A stretch of DNA of 64,000 nt. Origin: Nitrospira sp. Ga0074138 (lineage in GTDB: Bacteria > Nitrospirota > Nitrospiria > Nitrospirales > Nitrospiraceae). The DNA is taken from NCBI GenBank assembly GCA_001464735.1, contig LNDU01000027.1, positions 124,001 through 188,000 on the forward strand, in the 5' to 3' direction. A program made the translations under genes and the position numbers. The notes under the pieces were generated by a model. It was not told the DNA's origin. It was given only the letters and a program-made list of their open reading frames with translations, and made no database searches. This document shows positions 31,451 to 40,544 of the stretch, one piece after another. Position 1 is the stretch's first letter. Every line of letters starts with the position of its first letter.

Positions 31451-32233
31451 TTGACGCAGACCATCCAGATTCTCCTTCCTGAGTTTCAAGGGTTTTTGGT
31501 CCTCATTTCCCGTATCGGCGGGTTGTTGGCTGCGTTGCCGGTGTTGAGCGGGCGGGCCGTTCCTGCAAAAGTCAAAGTGGCGCTCGTCCTGGCGTTGGGT
31601 GTGTTGTTGGCTCCCATCGTCCCACTTCCCGCCGTGCCGTATGACCCTGTTGTCTTGGCCGCCGGGCTCATCAGTGAAATGGTCATTGGCTTGGCGATCG
31701 GACTCGCTGTGCGATTGTTTTTCGGGGCGCTTGAATTGGCCGGAGAGGTGATTGGCGTGCAGATGGGATTCGGCGTCGTTCAACTGTTGGATCCCACGAC
31801 ATCGGAGCATACTCCCATCATCGGACAATACTTCACCCTTCTGGCGACCCTCATCTTCCTCTCGCTGAACGGGCATCTTTTGCTGGTGGCGACGATTCTC
31901 TCGAGCTATGAATCCATTCCGGCATTCGGCGCGTCCCTCACCGGAGGCATGGGAGAGGCGATCCTCCGCCTCGCTCAGAACATGTTTACCGTGGGATTGA
32001 AGTTGGCGGCGCCCGTACTTGTCATCATTCTCCTGATTAATATTCTTCTTGCGCTGCTGGGACGGGCTGTCAGTCAGATCAACGTATTTGTTTTGAGTTT
32101 CCCCGTCACGATCGCCGGCGGGTTGGCGGTGCTGGCGCTGTCCGTGCCGTTTGTGGTTGAACTCTTGGTCCGAGAAATAGAACGACTGCAATTGACGATC
32201 GAGGAGTTCATGAAAGCGCTGGGACATGGCTGA
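31451..32233 (+). CDS. fliR: Flagellar export gate protein FliR
   Basis: The 260-residue polytopic membrane protein shows typical FliR features: FLVLISRIGGLLAALPVLSG, VPAKVKVALVLALGVLLAPI, the central GEVIGVQMGFGVVQLLDPTT, and a C-terminal VNILLALLGRAVSQINVFVL-like helix. The start codon is TTG after aagaggggg, and 189 bp separate it from fliQ. The end overlaps flhB by 8 bp. Confidence 0.93.
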   Translation: MTQTIQILLPEFQGFLVLISRIGGLLAALPVLSGRAVPAKVKVALVLALGVLLAPIVPLPAVPYDPVVLAAGLISEMVIGLAIGLAVRLFFGALELAGEVIGVQMGFGVVQLLDPTTSEHTPIIGQYFTLLATLIFLSLNGHLLLVATILSSYESIPAFGASLTGGMGEAILRLAQNMFTVGLKLAAPVLVIILLINILLALLGRAVSQINVFVLSFPVTIAGGLAVLALSVPFVVELLVREIERLQLTIEEFMKALGHG

Positions 32234-33302
32234 GGATCGGAGCAATAAGACAGAACCCGCGACGCCGAAACGAAAAGAGGAGGCGCGCAAGAAGGGACAG
32301 ATCGCGATCAGTCGTGATCTGTCGACGGCCGTCATCCTCTTGAGCGGCATCGGTCTGCTCGCGGCCATGTTGCCGGTCGGCGTTCTCAAGATGACGGAGA
32401 TGACCCGTCAAGGGCTCACACTCTCGTTCCCTTTGGCGTTCTACCAACACATGTCTGTCGAACAGGTGTACGAGGTCGTCATCCAGGCCAGTCTCACCAT
32501 AGTGACACTGAGTCTTCCGGTCGTGCTGGGCATTCTGGTGATGGGGAGCGGCGCGGCGCTGCTGCAAACAGGGCTATTGTGGCGTGCCGATGCGATTCAA
32601 CCGGATGTCGAACGCATCAGTCCGATCAAGGGGTTATCCAGACTATTCTCGCTGCGGTCTGTGATGGAGCTTGTGAAGGGGCTGCTCAAGATTGCGATTG
32701 TGACGGGGGTCGGTCTGTGGGTTGCTCGGTACGACGTGCTCCAGATCCCGGGGTTGGTTGGATTCGATATGGGCAGCGCCCTGGACGTAACCGGACGGCT
32801 CTCGTTGAAGGTCGGCTTGGCCGTCGCCGGGGCCATCGCGGTCCTGGCCGGGTTCGACTATGCCTACCAACGCTTTGAGTGGGAACGCAACCTCCGGATG
32901 TCGATACAAGAGATCAAGGAGGAACACAAGGCCGCAGAAGGCGATCCGCTCATCAAGAGTCGCGTACGGACTATTCAGCGAGAGATGACGAAAAAACGCA
33001 TGATGGCCGCCGTGAAGACGGCGGACGTGGTGATCACCAACCCGACACACCTGGCTGTGGCGCTGAAGTATGACACGAGCACGATGGGAGCTCCTGTGGT
33101 AGTCGCCAAAGGAGCCGGCTTGGTTGCTGAACGTATCCGCGAACTGGCTCGACATCACGGGGTGCCGGTCGTCGAACAGAAATTCGTGGCCCGAACACTG
33201 TTTAAACTCGTCGAGATCGGTAAAGAGATTCCAAACGAGCTGTACCGCGCAGTCGCGGAGATCCTCGCGTTTGTGTATCGAGCGAGAGGCGTGACTCCAT
33301 GA
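32226..33302 (+). CDS. flhB: Flagellar export switch protein FlhB
   Basis: The 358-residue protein has a charged N-terminus (TEPATPKRKEEARKKGQIA), four membrane helices and a cytoplasmic domain with the autocleavage site NPTH (Asn272-Pro273). FlhB switches export specificity from hook to filament subunits in response to FliK. All expected elements are present. It overlaps fliR and precedes flhA by 23 bp. Confidence 0.96.
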   Translation: MAEDRSNKTEPATPKRKEEARKKGQIAISRDLSTAVILLSGIGLLAAMLPVGVLKMTEMTRQGLTLSFPLAFYQHMSVEQVYEVVIQASLTIVTLSLPVVLGILVMGSGAALLQTGLLWRADAIQPDVERISPIKGLSRLFSLRSVMELVKGLLKIAIVTGVGLWVARYDVLQIPGLVGFDMGSALDVTGRLSLKVGLAVAGAIAVLAGFDYAYQRFEWERNLRMSIQEIKEEHKAAEGDPLIKSRVRTIQREMTKKRMMAAVKTADVVITNPTHLAVALKYDTSTMGAPVVVAKGAGLVAERIRELARHHGVPVVEQKFVARTLFKLVEIGKEIPNELYRAVAEILAFVYRARGVTP

Positions 33303-33325
33303 ACACTTCCCAGGTCTAGAGGATT

Positions 33326-35422
33326 ATGGCAACGGCAATAGAACCGGTAGAACAACCTCAGTTACTCAAGCATCCGGACATCGTCATCTCCCTTGGGGTG
33401 GTGGCCATTCTCATGGTGATGCTGTTGCCGTTGCCTCGATTTGTGCTCGATTTGTTGTTGAGCTTCGACATCACCTTGTCGGTGATTATCTTGCTGGTGG
33501 GACTTCAAGTACGGCGTCCGATCGAGTTCTCGGTGTTTCCATCCATCCTGTTGGTGATCACGTTGTTCCGCCTGTCCCTCAACATTGCCTCCACGCGGCT
33601 TATTCTGTTGCATGGCAACGAAGGGGCGGGGGCGGCTGGCGAGGTGATTCGGGCGTTCGGGAACTTCATTGTCGGGGGGAATTACACAGTCGGGTTGGTC
33701 GTCTTCTCCATTCTCGTCATCATAAATTTCGTCGTGGTGACGAAGGGTGCCGGACGTGTAGCCGAGGTGGCCGCTCGCTTCACATTGGATGCCATGCCCG
33801 GCAAGCAGATGAGTATCGATGCGGATTTGAATGCCGGTGTGATCAATGAGGCGGACGCGCGCCGCCGCCGCCGGGAAATCGCGCAAGAGGCGGACTTTTA
33901 CGGCTCGATGGACGGCGCCAGCAAGTTTGTTCGAGGGGACGCCATTGCCGCCGTCATTATCGTCTTCGTCAACATCATCGGCGGATTGGCGATCGGGATT
34001 CTGCAACAGGGCATGAGTCCGGGACTGGCGGCCCAAACCTATACCGTGCTGACGGTTGGCGAGGGATTGGTGGCGCAGATCCCTGCCCTGATCGTGTCGA
34101 CTGCCGCCGGTATCGTGGTGACCCGCGCCGCCTCGGAGACGGATTTGGGCGGGGAGATGACTCGACAACTGTTGACCTCCCCGAAACCCGTGGGCATGGC
34201 TGCGGGTATTCTTCTCGCGCTTGGATTGGTACCCGGCCTTCCGCATGTGGCGTTCTTAGCATTAGGGAGTGCCATTGCGTGGGTCGCCTATCACCTCCAT
34301 CAGCGCGAGCAGGTTCAAGCAGTTCCCACACCCACTCCCAGCATGCCCAAGACCGAGGAAGGTCAGACCCGAGTGAACCCGCTTGATCTTATGGAAGTGC
34401 AGGTGGGGTACGGCTTGATAGGTCTTGTCGAGGGAACGCAGGGCACCGCATTGCTCGATCGGATTAAAGCGCTCCGGCGGCAATTTGCGGAATCGATGGG
34501 CTTTGTCGTCCCTCCCATTCATATACGTGACAACCTCCAGCTGCGTCCGAACGAATACGCCATCATGTTGAAGGGAGTGGAAGTGGCCAAGGCTGACGTC
34601 TTGCCTGGGCATCTGTTAGCGATCGATCCAGGGACTGGTCAACGAGGCTTGGTGCAGGGGATCGCAACCAAGGAGCCCGCATTTGGCTTGCCGGCACTCT
34701 GGGTGCCTGAAGATGCCAGGGAGCAGGCTCAAATGGCGGGGTATACCGTGGTGGATGCGGGCTCGGCAATCGCGACACATCTATCCGAGTTGATCAAGCG
34801 CCATGGCTCTGAACTGTTGGGACGGCAGGAGGTGCAGACGCTGTTGGATGAAGTGGGGAAATCGCATCCGAAGTTGGTGGAGGAGCTCATTCCCACGCTG
34901 GTGCCGCTCGGAACAGTCGTCAGGGTTCTCGGGAACTTGCTCAAAGAGGGCATTCCGATTCGAGATCTCCGGTCGATTCTGGAGGCGATTTCTGATCATG
35001 CCACCACCACTAAGGATGCAGAAGTCCTCACAGAGTATGCACGGCAGGCGCTGGCTCGGACAATTACCAAGCAGTATCTAGCACCTGACGGTAGTCTGCA
35101 GGTCATTACCCTGGATCCCCGACTAGACCGGTCGTTGGCCGAACAAGCCGTGGCATTGCCGCCTGGGGCCATGTTGAACCTTGACCCCACGCTCTCTCAC
35201 AAGCTGTTAACTGGTCTCAAACAGGCCGCCGAACGGGTTGCGGCTCGCGGGCAGCAGCCGATCGTGCTCTGTTCGCAGGTTGTTCGCCGCCATCTCCGTC
35301 GACACAGCGATCGTCAGTTGCATGCCGTTCCCGTCATGGGACTCAATGAAGTGGACTCCTTTGTCCGCCTGCAGTCGGTAGATACGGTACGCATCGACTT
35401 CGAAATGGCACAGCTATCATAA
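33326..35422 (+). CDS. flhA: Flagellar export apparatus protein FlhA
   Basis: The 698-residue export-gate protein has eight predicted N-terminal membrane helices and the FHIPEP-family signature region (FVGGNYTVGLVVF-like, here FIVGGNYTVGLVVFSILVII, then GKQMSIDADLNAG). The long cytoplasmic C-domain binds chaperone-substrate complexes (RDNLQLRPNEYAIMLKGVEV). The length matches the family. It is followed 8 bp later by flhF. Confidence 0.96.
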   Translation: MATAIEPVEQPQLLKHPDIVISLGVVAILMVMLLPLPRFVLDLLLSFDITLSVIILLVGLQVRRPIEFSVFPSILLVITLFRLSLNIASTRLILLHGNEGAGAAGEVIRAFGNFIVGGNYTVGLVVFSILVIINFVVVTKGAGRVAEVAARFTLDAMPGKQMSIDADLNAGVINEADARRRRREIAQEADFYGSMDGASKFVRGDAIAAVIIVFVNIIGGLAIGILQQGMSPGLAAQTYTVLTVGEGLVAQIPALIVSTAAGIVVTRAASETDLGGEMTRQLLTSPKPVGMAAGILLALGLVPGLPHVAFLALGSAIAWVAYHLHQREQVQAVPTPTPSMPKTEEGQTRVNPLDLMEVQVGYGLIGLVEGTQGTALLDRIKALRRQFAESMGFVVPPIHIRDNLQLRPNEYAIMLKGVEVAKADVLPGHLLAIDPGTGQRGLVQGIATKEPAFGLPALWVPEDAREQAQMAGYTVVDAGSAIATHLSELIKRHGSELLGRQEVQTLLDEVGKSHPKLVEELIPTLVPLGTVVRVLGNLLKEGIPIRDLRSILEAISDHATTTKDAEVLTEYARQALARTITKQYLAPDGSLQVITLDPRLDRSLAEQAVALPPGAMLNLDPTLSHKLLTGLKQAAERVAARGQQPIVLCSQVVRRHLRRHSDRQLHAVPVMGLNEVDSFVRLQSVDTVRIDFEMAQLS

Positions 35423-35430
35423 GGTAAGCC

Positions 35431-36765
35431 ATGAAGGTCAAAACATTTCACGCACTCACCATGCAGGATGCCATGCGCGCCATCAAGGAAGAACTGGGGC
35501 CGGATGCCATTATCTTGTCTGCGAAAGAGGTGCGTGAGGGGGGGCGAGTCGTACAGGCATTCAATCGACCGGTCCTGGAAGTGATGGCCGCATCCGATCA
35601 AGACGTTCAACGGTCCTCTCAGGCGGCAGAGCAAGTGTCACATGGTGCCGCGCCTGGGAGACCGTCTAATGAAGGGTCCGAGGCGTCGCCGACTTTTCAA
35701 CAGACCCTGCACGGGATGCTGAAGCCGAATAGTGAGGTGACAACACCGCCCGTCGGTCGGTCCGTCTCGTCGAAGCCATCTCGAGTGCACGTGAAACCGA
35801 ATCGTCGTCGACATTTCCGCACCGTCGTGAATGAATTGGGTCGCCTATTGGAGGACTTGTCGCGGGAAAATGTCCGGTCAATCGGAAGCCAACCGGTGCC
35901 GATGCTGGCCTGGCTGCGCCGCTCGCTGATCGAGCAGGGGATGAATGCTTCCACCGTGGATTTGTTGATGAACGAGGCGTGCAAGACGGCACAAGTGTCC
36001 GGTCCATGTGACGATGAATCGATTCGGCGTGCGCTACAGCGTGAGATCGCAACTCGTGTGCGAACGAGCGAGCCGCTCCATAATGGAGAGGAATATCCCT
36101 CAATCGGTCTTCTGATCGGACCCAGTGGAGCGGGGAAGACCGCAGCTGTGGCTAAGCTGGCTTCTTATTATCGTCTCGAGCAGCGGAGATCCGTTGCCCT
36201 CATTACCTTTGATACGTATCGGGAAAATGCAGTGGAGCAGCTGCGTCGGTATGCCAGGGTCGTGGGGGTGCCATTTGCTTGCGCCGTGTCAGCTCGACAG
36301 GTCCATCAAGGGCTCCGTCGTCATACGCGAGTCGATCTAGTGCTGATTGACATGCCTGGGATTGGACCGGGTGACCTGGCATTGGCGAAAGAACTGCGAC
36401 GGCTGCTTCCACAGGGGGCCGTCACAACCCATCTGGTCCTTCCGGCCTCTACCAGAGAGCAGGAGCTTTGTCGGATCACGAGGCGCCTCAATGATCTACC
36501 CCAGCTGCGTCTTCTGTTCACGAAGCTCGACGAGACGGAATCGTTTGGCACCATCTTTGAAGTCGCGCATCAAACCGGGTTGCCGCTTTCCTATTGGAGC
36601 ATTGGACGGCGAGTTCCCGGCGATATCGAGGTTGCCTCATCGGAACGTTTGGCGGCGTTGTTGACTGCGGAATGCTCGACTAATTCTCAGGTGCTTGTCA
36701 ATCGGGTAGGTCAATCATCGGGCGCAATTCCTGCATTAGTGGAAGCGGCAATTCACCACGGATAA
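35431..36765 (+). CDS. flhF: SRP-type GTPase FlhF with divergent G motifs
   Basis: FlhF sets the site and number of flagella at the pole. The 444-residue product has the basic B domain, N domain and G domain. The P-loop reads GPSGAGKTAA (about 229-238), where the family usually has GPTGVGKTTT. G2 DTYR is present. G3 reads DMPGIGPGD (from Asp307) where the SRP-GTPase family has DTAGR, and G4 TKLDET is intact. The altered P-loop tail and G3 suggest weak or altered GTP hydrolysis. It directly precedes flhG and fliA, the standard polar-flagellum order. Confidence 0.9.
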   Translation: MKVKTFHALTMQDAMRAIKEELGPDAIILSAKEVREGGRVVQAFNRPVLEVMAASDQDVQRSSQAAEQVSHGAAPGRPSNEGSEASPTFQQTLHGMLKPNSEVTTPPVGRSVSSKPSRVHVKPNRRRHFRTVVNELGRLLEDLSRENVRSIGSQPVPMLAWLRRSLIEQGMNASTVDLLMNEACKTAQVSGPCDDESIRRALQREIATRVRTSEPLHNGEEYPSIGLLIGPSGAGKTAAVAKLASYYRLEQRRSVALITFDTYRENAVEQLRRYARVVGVPFACAVSARQVHQGLRRHTRVDLVLIDMPGIGPGDLALAKELRRLLPQGAVTTHLVLPASTREQELCRITRRLNDLPQLRLLFTKLDETESFGTIFEVAHQTGLPLSYWSIGRRVPGDIEVASSERLAALLTAECSTNSQVLVNRVGQSSGAIPALVEAAIHHG

Positions 36766-36784
36766 TTTGGTTGGAGGTCTCGCT

Positions 36785-37654
36785 ATGCCGTTTGGAACAA
36801 GAAGGTCTCTTCTTATGTCGGAGGATCTGAGTCGTGGAGATGGTTTATCTACTCGCGTCATCGCGGTGTCCAGCGGCAAGGGAGGAGTCGGAAAGTCTAA
36901 TGTGGTTGCGAACCTTGCCGTTGCACTCACGAGGGTTGGGAAGCGGGTGCTGATTTTGGATGCCGACCTCGGCTTAGGTAATCTCGATGTCCTCCTGGGG
37001 CTAGTTCCACAGCATACGATCGAAGACGTTTTGAGAGGCACACATACGCTCGATGAGATCGTCCTCAGCGGCCCAGCGGGCATCCATGTGCTTCCGGCCA
37101 GTTCCGGTGTTGCCCGTCTGACGGCGCTGACAGAAGCCCAACAGGTGATGATCCAGGAACAGTTGGCCCAGCTCACGTCAGAGATGGACGTGCTTTTGAT
37201 CGATACCGGGGCAGGCATCTCGCCAAACGTCACTTTTTTTGCCTCTGCGGCAGATGAGACGATCATCGTCGTCTCGCCGGAGCCGACATCGCTCACGGAT
37301 GCCTATGCGCTGATCAAAGTCTTGGCCCGCCAGTATCGAGAACGCCGTTTCAAAGTACTGGTGAATCAGGCTAAGAGCCCCCGTGAAGCGGCTGAAGTGT
37401 TCGGGAAGTTGGATGTGGCGGTGGATCATTTTCTTCATGTGGCCGTCGAATTAATCGGGGCGATCCCTTATGACGACTATGTGCATTTGGCCGTCATGCA
37501 GCAGAAGGCGCTCTGTGAGTTATTCCCAGATGCACCAGCAGCCCAAGCATTCAGGAGGTTGGCACATCAAGTGATCCAGTGGCCGAGGCCTGGTCTCCCC
37601 AAAAGTTCCATACAGCTTGTTTGGCAGCGGGCGGTGACGCCGGCCAGTAACTGA
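36785..37654 (+). CDS. flhG: MinD-like ATPase FlhG/FleN
   Basis: The 289-residue ParA/MinD-type ATPase restricts flagellar number. It has the deviant Walker A SSGKGGVGKSN (about 28-38), the switch region LDADLGLGNLDVLLG and LLIDTGAG. The C-terminal part resembles FleN. The N-terminal activator helix usual in FlhG (DQAxxLR), which stimulates FlhF GTPase, is not visible in the 20 residues before the ATPase core. The start at ATG 36785 follows ggagg. In Pseudomonas, FleN also antagonises FleQ, so it could act on the first regulator here. Confidence 0.92.
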   Translation: MPFGTRRSLLMSEDLSRGDGLSTRVIAVSSGKGGVGKSNVVANLAVALTRVGKRVLILDADLGLGNLDVLLGLVPQHTIEDVLRGTHTLDEIVLSGPAGIHVLPASSGVARLTALTEAQQVMIQEQLAQLTSEMDVLLIDTGAGISPNVTFFASAADETIIVVSPEPTSLTDAYALIKVLARQYRERRFKVLVNQAKSPREAAEVFGKLDVAVDHFLHVAVELIGAIPYDDYVHLAVMQQKALCELFPDAPAAQAFRRLAHQVIQWPRPGLPKSSIQLVWQRAVTPASN

Positions 37655-37678
37655 CCAACGATCGGACATGGGAAGATC

Positions 37679-38428
37679 ATGAGCAAGACTGCGTTACCAC
37701 ACGAGCGAAAATCCTTTTCGGCCCAGGGAGCCAGACGCGAAGAGCTGATCAAGGAGTTTGCCCATGTTATTCGCGCGATGGCCCATCGGCTGGCCTTTCG
37801 CCTCCCGGCGTACCTCGACGCGGAGGATCTGATTTCGGTCGGCACTATCGGACTCATGGATGCCATGGACAAGTATGATCCCACACGAGAAGCGAAGTTT
37901 AAGACCTATGCGGAGTTCAGAATTCGTGGCGCCATGCTCGATGAGATTCGATCGATGGATTGGATCCCAAGATCGGTTCATGAACGCATCGGCTTGCTCC
38001 AAAAGACGCACACGATGCTGATGAGCCGATTGGGTCGGCCGCCCCATGATGAAGAGGTGGCGACAGAACTGAAGATGTCCCTGGAAGAGCTGGATGATTT
38101 CATTACACGGGCCAGAGGGGTGGTGATGATCAGTGTGGACGATTTAGGCCTTCATGAACCAGACGGGCATAAAGTGGTCAAGATGTTGGCTGATACGCAC
38201 ACGCCGGATCCCCTGTCCTCATTGGTCAACGAGCGTGAACGTGAATTGATTGCCGAGGCTATTCACAGGTTGCCGGAAAAAGAGCGCCTCGTTCTGACCT
38301 TGTATTACTATGAGGAGCTTACGATGAAGGAAATCGGAGAGTTGCTAAAGGTCACTGAATCACGGGTTTGTCAAATCCATACCAAGGCTATCATCCAGCT
38401 CAAGGCACACTTGCATAAACCGAGTTGA
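37679..38428 (+). CDS. fliA: Flagellar sigma factor FliA (sigma-28)
   Basis: The 249-residue sigma factor has region 2 (LDAEDLISVGTIGLMDAMDK, then FKTYAEFRIRGAMLDEIRSM), region 3 and region 4 (RLPEKERLVLTLYYYEELTM, KEIGELLKVTESRVCQIH). It directs late flagellar genes and is held by FlgM, encoded at 44005-44310. It is last in the fliL-flhG series. Candidate target promoters with a 12-bp spacer are present at 43900, 48833, 53922 and 54020. Confidence 0.96.
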   Translation: MSKTALPHERKSFSAQGARREELIKEFAHVIRAMAHRLAFRLPAYLDAEDLISVGTIGLMDAMDKYDPTREAKFKTYAEFRIRGAMLDEIRSMDWIPRSVHERIGLLQKTHTMLMSRLGRPPHDEEVATELKMSLEELDDFITRARGVVMISVDDLGLHEPDGHKVVKMLADTHTPDPLSSLVNERERELIAEAIHRLPEKERLVLTLYYYEELTMKEIGELLKVTESRVCQIHTKAIIQLKAHLHKPS

Positions 38429-38842
38429 TTCTATCGGCCCGCCGGCTCGGCTGGGTACTCGATTGTCAGCGTGGTGAGGCTATTCGCGATAGTCCGCGAT
38501 GGCTCGGCTTCAGTTCTGAGTCCAAGAACCCGTACCACTCTCGACGAGATCTCGACTAGGACCTGGCATAGCCAGGTCCTCAATCAGCGATCAAGATTAT
38601 GCCCATGAAGGTCTCATTTCATGCGTTCCCACGATCGGGGCAACGATCTCTCGCATGGTGGTGTGTCTCAGTAACGGTGTGTGGGTGCTAGGAATAATTT
38701 TCACCTCAGTGGGTAGAATTCACCCTCGCAGCATGGCGGGGCGATCCCATACCACCCTGTTGTTCCTCAGCGGAAGTCAGTTCATGCCTGCATTTGGCTG
38801 AGTTCGTGGTCGATATAAAGTAATCCCTGCTCGGAACGAATC
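38429..38842. other. Long intergenic region between fliA and flgF
   Basis: I see no gene in these 414 bp. It holds a strong hairpin at 38558-38580 and several weaker dyads, then the sigma-54 promoter of flgF. It could contain activator-binding sites; no CGGCAA or GTCAA-type cluster like those before flgB or fliL is evident. Confidence 0.5.
38558..38580. terminator. Perfect 10-bp hairpin downstream of fliA
   Basis: AGGACCTGGC and GCCAGGTCCT flank a 3-base loop (ata). It lies 130 bp after the fliA stop with no T-run on either strand. It may end fliA transcription or block read-through into flgF. Confidence 0.5.
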
Positions 38843-38858
38843 TGGCATAAGGGTTGCT
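38843..38858 (+). promoter_or_regulatory. Sigma-54 promoter for flgF operon
   Basis: TGGCATAAGGGTTGCT matches the -24/-12 consensus fully, with GG and GC 10 bp apart. The predicted start of transcription is near 38869, about 19 bp before flgF, with the ribosome site aaaaggag between. Confidence 0.8.
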
Positions 38859-38887
38859 GTCTCTCAAAGGCAAAAGGAGTCAGCAAT

Positions 38888-39658
38888 ATGAATCGAGGTA
38901 TCTATTCTATCTTGTCTGGAGCACTCGCCCATGAACGGCGCATGCAAGTGTTTGCGAACAATATGGCCAATGTAAATACCGCTGGGTTCAAGCAGGATGA
39001 GCAGGCCTTCAAAGCCATATTCCCACGGTACCATGCGGTCGCTCCCACCGGAGGTCGAACTGTGGGATTGGCCCAACAGATCATGGCCAGACCATTCGGA
39101 CCATCTGAGCGTGCGTTTGTCGCACCGCATCAGATCAAGACCACATTTGAGCCAGGCCGCATCCGATTGACCGGCAATCCGCTGGACGTCGCCATTCAAG
39201 GACAAGGGTTTTTTGAGGTACAGACGCCGCAAGGGCCTCGATATACCCGCAACGGTATGCTGTCGCTGGATAATCAACGTCGGTTGGTGACAGGACTTGG
39301 CTATCCCGTGATGGGGACGAGGGGTGAGATCAAGATTCCTCCCGGGAAATTGGAGATTACGACACAGGGAGACATCAAAGTCGATGACAAGCCTGTCGCC
39401 ACAATCAAAGTCATGGAATTTGCGGATGAAGACATGCCGCAGAAGTCGTCGGAAGGGCTGTTCTTCTCGGAGAAAGGCACGGTGGGCAAGAATCCGCAGA
39501 TTCAGGTTGGGCACATCGAAGAGTCCAACGTCAATTCCATCGGCGAGATGGTGAAAATGCTTCAGGGTATGCGCAACTATGAATCAACGCAAAAACTGAT
39601 TCAATCGCTTGATCGTATGACTGAGGTCACGATTCAAGACGTAGGACGAGTGCTCTAA
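38888..39658 (+). CDS. flgF: Flagellar basal-body rod protein FlgF
   Basis: The 256-residue rod protein has the N-terminal signature (MQVFANNMANVNTAGFKQDE) and C-terminal helix (MVKMLQGMRNYESTQKLIQS). Residues between form the D1 domain (GNPLDVAIQGQGFFEVQTPQ). It is the first gene after a consensus sigma-54 promoter and precedes flgG. FlgF and FlgG are similar; length and order decide the assignment. Confidence 0.92.
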   Translation: MNRGIYSILSGALAHERRMQVFANNMANVNTAGFKQDEQAFKAIFPRYHAVAPTGGRTVGLAQQIMARPFGPSERAFVAPHQIKTTFEPGRIRLTGNPLDVAIQGQGFFEVQTPQGPRYTRNGMLSLDNQRRLVTGLGYPVMGTRGEIKIPPGKLEITTQGDIKVDDKPVATIKVMEFADEDMPQKSSEGLFFSEKGTVGKNPQIQVGHIEESNVNSIGEMVKMLQGMRNYESTQKLIQSLDRMTEVTIQDVGRVL

Positions 39659-39661
39659 AAC

Positions 39662-39720
39662 TGTGAAGCATCGTTGGTCGTTCGCAAACATCAGCTACCG
39701 CGTTTCATGTTTCACGAACG
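39662..39720. repeat. Second copy of the GTGAAGC-type intergenic repeat
   Basis: TGTGAAGC at the left and TTTCACGAACG at the right resemble the fliP-fliQ repeat, and CGTTCG/CGAACG arms are also present. It fills most of the flgF-flgG gap. Confidence 0.4.
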
Positions 39721-39742
39721 GCGAGATACGTAGGAGGATTCC

Positions 39743-40534
39743 ATGATTCGTGCCATGTGGACCGCGGCAACCGGAATGACGGCTCAGCAGATCAACGTCG
39801 ACACGGTCGCCCATAACCTTGCCAACGTCAATACCAACTCCTTTAAACGCAGCCGAGCTGAGTTTGCGGACCTGCTGTATCAGATTCAACGACTTCCCGG
39901 TACCAACGCCTCCAACGTCGGTGTCTTTCCAGTCGGCATCCAGGTCGGTGCAGGGGTGCGCCCAACGACTGTTGCGAAAGAATGGATTCAGGGGAATATG
40001 CGCCAAACGAACAACGAGACGGATCTGGCGATCGATGGATCAGGGTTTTTTCAAGTCTCCCGTCCTGATGGGACGATCATGTATACCCGAAACGGGTCGT
40101 TCAAGCGTGACAATGTGGGCAATCTCGTGACCGGCGATGGCGATCTCCTCAATCCCGTGATTACAATCCCTTCCGGCGCGCTCAAGGTGGATATCGGACA
40201 GGACGGTACGGTCTCGGTTTTGCTGCCAGGTGTGACGCAGGCCTCACAAGTAGGGCAAATTCAGCTGACACGGTTCGACAATCCTTCCGGCTTGGTCGCC
40301 ATGGGGAGCAATCTCTTTATCGATAGCTTTGCCTCCGGACCTCCGACGCAGGGGACAGGCGGCTTCACCACCGGATTCGGGACGATCCAGCAAGGATTCT
40401 TGGAGAGTTCGAATGTCAACCTCGCCGAGGAAATGGTCAATATGATTATCGCCCAGCGAAGTTATGAGATTAACTCCAAGACGATCCAGGCGTCCGACGA
40501 AATGATGGCCATTGCGAACAATCTCAGACGATAA
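39743..40534 (+). CDS. flgG: Flagellar distal rod protein FlgG
   Basis: The 263-residue distal rod subunit has ATGMTAQQINVDTVAHNLAN and VNTNSFKRSRAEFADLLYQ at the N-terminus, and NVNLAEEMVNMIIAQRSYEI at the C-terminus. The length equals the typical FlgG. A taggagg ribosome site precedes the ATG. It is followed closely by flgA, then flgH and flgI, the P- and L-ring genes. Confidence 0.96.
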   Translation: MIRAMWTAATGMTAQQINVDTVAHNLANVNTNSFKRSRAEFADLLYQIQRLPGTNASNVGVFPVGIQVGAGVRPTTVAKEWIQGNMRQTNNETDLAIDGSGFFQVSRPDGTIMYTRNGSFKRDNVGNLVTGDGDLLNPVITIPSGALKVDIGQDGTVSVLLPGVTQASQVGQIQLTRFDNPSGLVAMGSNLFIDSFASGPPTQGTGGFTTGFGTIQQGFLESSNVNLAEEMVNMIIAQRSYEINSKTIQASDEMMAIANNLRR

Positions 40535-40544
40535 GGAGCGGCTC

